From positions 1-10,882 of the forward strand of contig CAYZPW010000110.1 of assembly GCA_964480475.1 (NCBI GenBank): a stretch of 10,882 nt of DNA, written 5' to 3'. Below, one piece after another: positions 8,305 through 10,882 of this stretch; position 1 is the first letter of the stretch; each line of letters begins with the position of its first letter. Both the position numbers and the translations under genes were made by a program. This DNA comes from CAYZPW01 sp964480475 (GTDB lineage: Bacteria > B130-G9). A model generated the notes under the pieces. That model ran no database searches, was not told where the DNA came from, and saw only the letters and a program-made list of their open reading frames with translations.

Positions 8305-9666
8305 GTGGACGAGAATATCGAGGCGCTGCACTTTGACTATACGAACGCTCTGGAGAGTGCGGTCGGCAGAGAGAATGGCATAAACGAGGACCTGCTTTCG
8401 GAGTTTGCGGCAAAGAGAGGCAAACAGGCGGCCGAGGCGCTGGCTGGGATGCGGGCGGAGGGGAACCTCGCCTTCGCTGATGTGATCTACCAGGAGAAGG
8501 TCGCAGCAGAGGCCAAATCGCTCGCGCAGGAGCTTAACGGCAAGTTCGAGAACCTCGTCGTCATGGGCATCGGCGGCTCGGCGCTCGGCAACACGACGCT
8601 TCATTCAGCTCTAATACATCCAATGCACAACCTGTTGAGCAAGGAGCAGCGCAGTGACAGGCCCAGGTGGTTCGTGCTGGACAACGTCGATCCTGACCTC
8701 ACGTCCGCGCTCCTTTGCACGCTCGATTTGTCGAAGACGATCTTCGTCGTGACGAGCAAGTCAGGCACGACGCCCGAGACGATGGCCAACTTTGTAATCG
8801 CCTACGAGCGCCTCGTGAACGAGGTCGGCCAGCCGAATGCGGCGTCTCACGTGGTTGCCATTACCGACCCCGAGAAGGGCTTCTTGCGCCAGATTGCGAC
8901 ACAGAATAGGTTCTACACATTGCCAATCCCACCGAAGCTGGGTGGCAGGTTCTCAGTGCTCTCAGCCGTCGGTCTCTTCCCCGCCGCACTTTGTGGCATC
9001 GACGTTGACGGATTCCTTCAGGGCGCCCGCCGGATGGTCGAGGCGTGCCTCAGGGGGCGCGATGTGATGCAGAGCCCCGGATACCTCGCCGCGACGGTCT
9101 ATTACCTCGCCGACACGACTAGAGACAAGCACATAAACGTGATGTTCCCCTACAGCGGGCGGTTAGTGACGTTCGCGAACTGGTTCGTACAACTGTGGGC
9201 AGAGAGCCTCGGCAAGGCGCAAAGCCGCGACGGGGAGACGGTGAACGTGGGCCAGACGCCGATTCCCGCCGTCGGCGCAACCGACCAGCACTCGCAGAAC
9301 CAGCTCTTCATGGAAGGCCCGTTCGACAAGATAATCACCTTTCTCGACGTGGAGCGATTCGACCGCGACCTCACCATCCCAGACGACTTCAGGGACGATC
9401 CCAAGATCGGCTACCTCGCGGGCCACACGCTCACCGAATTGATCAGGACGGAGAAGCTCGGCACCGAGCTCGCCCTGAAACAGCGCTCAAGGCCAACCTG
9501 CTCGATAACTTTGCCACGTATCGACGCCGAGACGATGGGCCAGCTCCTTATGATGTTTATGCTAGCCACCGCCTTCGCAGGCGAGCTCTACAACATCAAC
9601 GCCTTCGACCAGCCCGGCGTCGAATTGGGCAAGCAGATCACGAAGGAGAGGTTGACGCAGAGATAA
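8305..9666 (+). CDS. pgi: Glucose-6-phosphate isomerase
   Basis: The product is the cytoplasmic enzyme that interconverts glucose 6-phosphate and fructose 6-phosphate in glycolysis and gluconeogenesis. Its 453 residues match the short Bacillus-type isomerases (about 450 residues) rather than the longer E. coli form of about 550. Visible motifs: GIGGSALG (88-95), SKSGTTPET at 151-159 (sugar-phosphate binding), the family signature around GGRFS (213-217), Glu300 in LWAES and His329 in ATDQHS as likely catalytic residues, and the second signature FDQPGVELGK ending in Lys443. The start is the GTG at 8305, with GGAGG at 8296-8300 four bases upstream; no in-frame ATG fits better. A sigma70-like promoter lies at 8216-8244. 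The gene is GC rich like the protease gene, and no terminator follows it before the next start 26 bp away. The sequence looks intact. Confidence 0.97.
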   Translation: MDENIEALHFDYTNALESAVGRENGINEDLLSEFAAKRGKQAAEALAGMRAEGNLAFADVIYQEKVAAEAKSLAQELNGKFENLVVMGIGGSALGNTTLHSALIHPMHNLLSKEQRSDRPRWFVLDNVDPDLTSALLCTLDLSKTIFVVTSKSGTTPETMANFVIAYERLVNEVGQPNAASHVVAITDPEKGFLRQIATQNRFYTLPIPPKLGGRFSVLSAVGLFPAALCGIDVDGFLQGARRMVEACLRGRDVMQSPGYLAATVYYLADTTRDKHINVMFPYSGRLVTFANWFVQLWAESLGKAQSRDGETVNVGQTPIPAVGATDQHSQNQLFMEGPFDKIITFLDVERFDRDLTIPDDFRDDPKIGYLAGHTLTELIRTEKLGTELALKQRSRPTCSITLPRIDAETMGQLLMMFMLATAFAGELYNINAFDQPGVELGKQITKERLTQR

Positions 9667-9692
9667 TCATCAATGGAACAAGAAAGTTGAAG

Positions 9693-10427
9693 ATGTGTGC
9701 TTATTATCCAGAGTCAAAGGTTGAAGTCAGCGGATTCATCGCAAGACATTACGATATATTAATGGATATGATGATATTGGGGAGATACTCTTCTTTCATC
9801 CGAAAAGCTATTCGGCTAATGGGAATTGGCTCAACTGACAAGATTCTCGATTTAGGGGCAGGGACAGGCAGGAACGCCTGCCTGATGGCGAGGTATTGTT
9901 CGTCAGAAGGAGAAATCGTAGGGCTAGACATATCCAAAGAGATGATATCTCAGTTTGAAAAGAACTGTCGAGATTTCCCCAATGTCAAAATCATCAATGC
10001 GAGAATTGACCAGGATTTGGCCTATGAGAGATATTTTGACAAGGTCTTTATCTCTTTTGTGTTGCATGGATTTCCTCAGCAAGCAAGGAGCCAGATTATC
10101 AGGAATGCCTTCAAAGCATTAAGAAGGGGCGGTGAGTTCTTTATATTGGACTATGCTGAGTTCTCACTGCATGACACGCCGTTTTATGTGAGGCTGCCTT
10201 TCAAACTTGTGGAATGTCGTTATGCATTTGATTTTATTGAAAAAGATTGGGGAAAGATATTATTCCTGCAAGGGTTCAATGATTTTAAGGAACACTTTTT
10301 CTTCAGCGGATATGTGCGATTACTTAGGGCGGTAAAGAATCATGAGAGCACTGACCTTCAACTTGAAGCAGATCGGACTTATCCGGACGCCTTACACAGA
10401 CAACGCACCGTATCAACCGGTGGATGA
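9693..10427 (+). CDS. Class I SAM-dependent methyltransferase
   Basis: The 244-residue product has a Rossmann-type methyltransferase core. Motif I is LDLGAGTG (52-59), the acidic end of strand 2 is Asp79 in VGLDIS, the motif IV region is FDKVFISFVLHGF (115-127), and a GGEFFILDY strand follows at 136-144. The substrate is not evident; the fold is shared by small-molecule, quinone and arsenite methyltransferases. The ATG at 9693 is chosen because upstream in-frame codons lie inside the pgi 3' end in another frame; a TTG two codons earlier is possible. The ribosome binding site is weak (AGAAAG, 9681-9686). Counted lines give 30-38% GC against about 62% in pgi, which suggests transfer. The last 28 residues (from His217) are read through the start of the next gene in another frame and have no recognisable character, so the natural C-terminus may lie near residue 215. 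Confidence 0.88.
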   Translation: MCAYYPESKVEVSGFIARHYDILMDMMILGRYSSFIRKAIRLMGIGSTDKILDLGAGTGRNACLMARYCSSEGEIVGLDISKEMISQFEKNCRDFPNVKIINARIDQDLAYERYFDKVFISFVLHGFPQQARSQIIRNAFKALRRGGEFFILDYAEFSLHDTPFYVRLPFKLVECRYAFDFIEKDWGKILFLQGFNDFKEHFFFSGYVRLLRAVKNHESTDLQLEADRTYPDALHRQRTVSTGG

Positions 10428-10839
10428 GGACAAGGGAGATTTTCGCATAGTCGTCGATTCCCAATACGTCCGTGGCCTTTATAAGCTTGCGAAATTTCGT
10501 TATATCTATGTTATCTATTTCATAGACCGTATAAGGCACAAATTGTCAATGGAAGTATTCCCTCCCTGGGCTGATGGTTCGAAAGTCGGTCTGTTTGCAA
10601 GCAGGTCACCAGTCCGACCGAATCCTATTGGCCTTAGCGTTGTTCGTATAAAGCACATTGCAGGTAATGAGATCGAAACATCGGGATTAGATGTGTTTGA
10701 TGGGACTCCATTACTTGACATCAAACCCTACGTAAAGGATTTGGATGCTAAGACCGATGCCAATTATGGTTGGATAGAAGAGATAGCTGACAGAGAGCAT
10801 CTCTTTTTGCACGTCAGGGGCATTCCTCACGACTATTGA
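10342..10839 (+). CDS. trmO: TrmO/TsaA-family tRNA (t6A37-N6)-methyltransferase
   Basis: The product has 165 residues and belongs to the UPF0066/TsaA beta-barrel family. TrmO in that family uses SAM to methylate N6 of threonylcarbamoyladenosine at position 37 of certain tRNAs. Evidence is the N-terminal QIGLIRTPY (10-18), the family signature region GLFASRSPVRPN (83-94) followed by PIGLS, and GLDVFDGTPLLDIKPYV (115-131). It is the short form lacking the extra C-terminal domain of the 235-residue E. coli protein, so the exact substrate is less certain. The ATG at 10342 is preceded by AGGGCGG (10326-10332); a later TTG at 10363 lacks a ribosome binding site. The gene overlaps the upstream methyltransferase frame by 86 nt in the +1 frame and shares its low GC, so both were probably acquired together. 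Confidence 0.9.
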   Translation: MRALTFNLKQIGLIRTPYTDNAPYQPVDEDKGDFRIVVDSQYVRGLYKLAKFRYIYVIYFIDRIRHKLSMEVFPPWADGSKVGLFASRSPVRPNPIGLSVVRIKHIAGNEIETSGLDVFDGTPLLDIKPYVKDLDAKTDANYGWIEEIADREHLFLHVRGIPHDY

Positions 10840-10840
10840 G

Positions 10841-10882
10841 ATGATCCGGCTGAGTGCAACTTCATATGACAGCAGGTTCGCG
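10841..10882 (+). CDS. Possible start of a further gene, cut by the window end
   Basis: An ATG at 10841 lies one base after the trmO TGA (10837-10839) and stays open for 14 codons to the window edge, reading MIRLSATSYDSRFA. The tight spacing would fit an operon, but there is no clear ribosome binding site, and 14 codons cannot identify a family. An alternative ATG exists at 10866 in another frame. Confidence 0.25.
   Translation, partial: MIRLSATSYDSRFA

Noticed and set aside
8089..8604. Minus-strand 171-codon frame across the divergent promoter region
   Set aside because: Most of it is antisense to pgi. The part in the intergenic region contains both promoter candidates and matches no family I know.
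9195..9692. Long N-terminal extension of the methyltransferase reading from 9195
   Set aside because: This stretch is the pgi coding sequence in another frame; the methyltransferase character begins only after 9693.

Overview
The window looks like a piece of an uncultured bacterial genome. Most of it has high GC (about 60% in the lines I counted by eye). It carries a very large secreted subtilisin-like protease built from many Ig-like modules, a Bacillus-type glucose-6-phosphate isomerase, and an intergenic tandem repeat array. No ribosomal RNA or other strong phylogenetic marker is present, so I do not name a phylum. Multi-domain secreted proteases beside GC-rich hairpin repeats are common in metagenome-assembled genomes of several candidate phyla, but that is only an impression.

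Layout. Positions 1-278 hold an 88-bp tandem repeat (three full copies plus a partial fourth) with a hairpin at every copy junction and a nested 8-bp pyrimidine-rich period. Six bases further on, the minus-strand giant gene ends (285-8045). It encodes a signal peptide, a propeptide-like region, a complete S8 protease domain with a KP-43-like C-terminal beta-sandwich, one linker Ig-like domain, 16 tandem modules of about 98 residues, an ASH-like beta-sandwich and an unassigned terminal domain. A 259-bp divergent intergenic region (8046-8304) carries a good sigma70-type promoter for the plus-strand gene, a weaker candidate for the protease gene, and an inverted-repeat cluster. Next on the plus strand is pgi (8305-9666, GTG start). 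Then come two short-spaced or overlapping plus-strand genes of clearly lower GC: a class I SAM-dependent methyltransferase (9693-10427) and a TrmO/TsaA-family tRNA methyltransferase (10342-10839). A possible further gene begins at 10841 and is cut by the window end.

How they fit together. The protease is an independent secretory or surface product, and pgi is central glycolysis housekeeping; they share only a divergent promoter region. The two methyltransferase genes follow pgi with no visible terminator, so they may be co-transcribed with it. Their abrupt drop in GC (about 62% in a counted pgi line against 30-38% in counted methyltransferase lines) suggests they arrived by transfer and inserted directly behind the pgi stop codon. 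I see no convincing defence system, CRISPR array, transposase or RNA gene. The points most worth following up are the modular protease with its patchy cysteine pattern, the hairpin-bearing 88-bp array, and the 86-nt overlap in the transferred methyltransferase pair.
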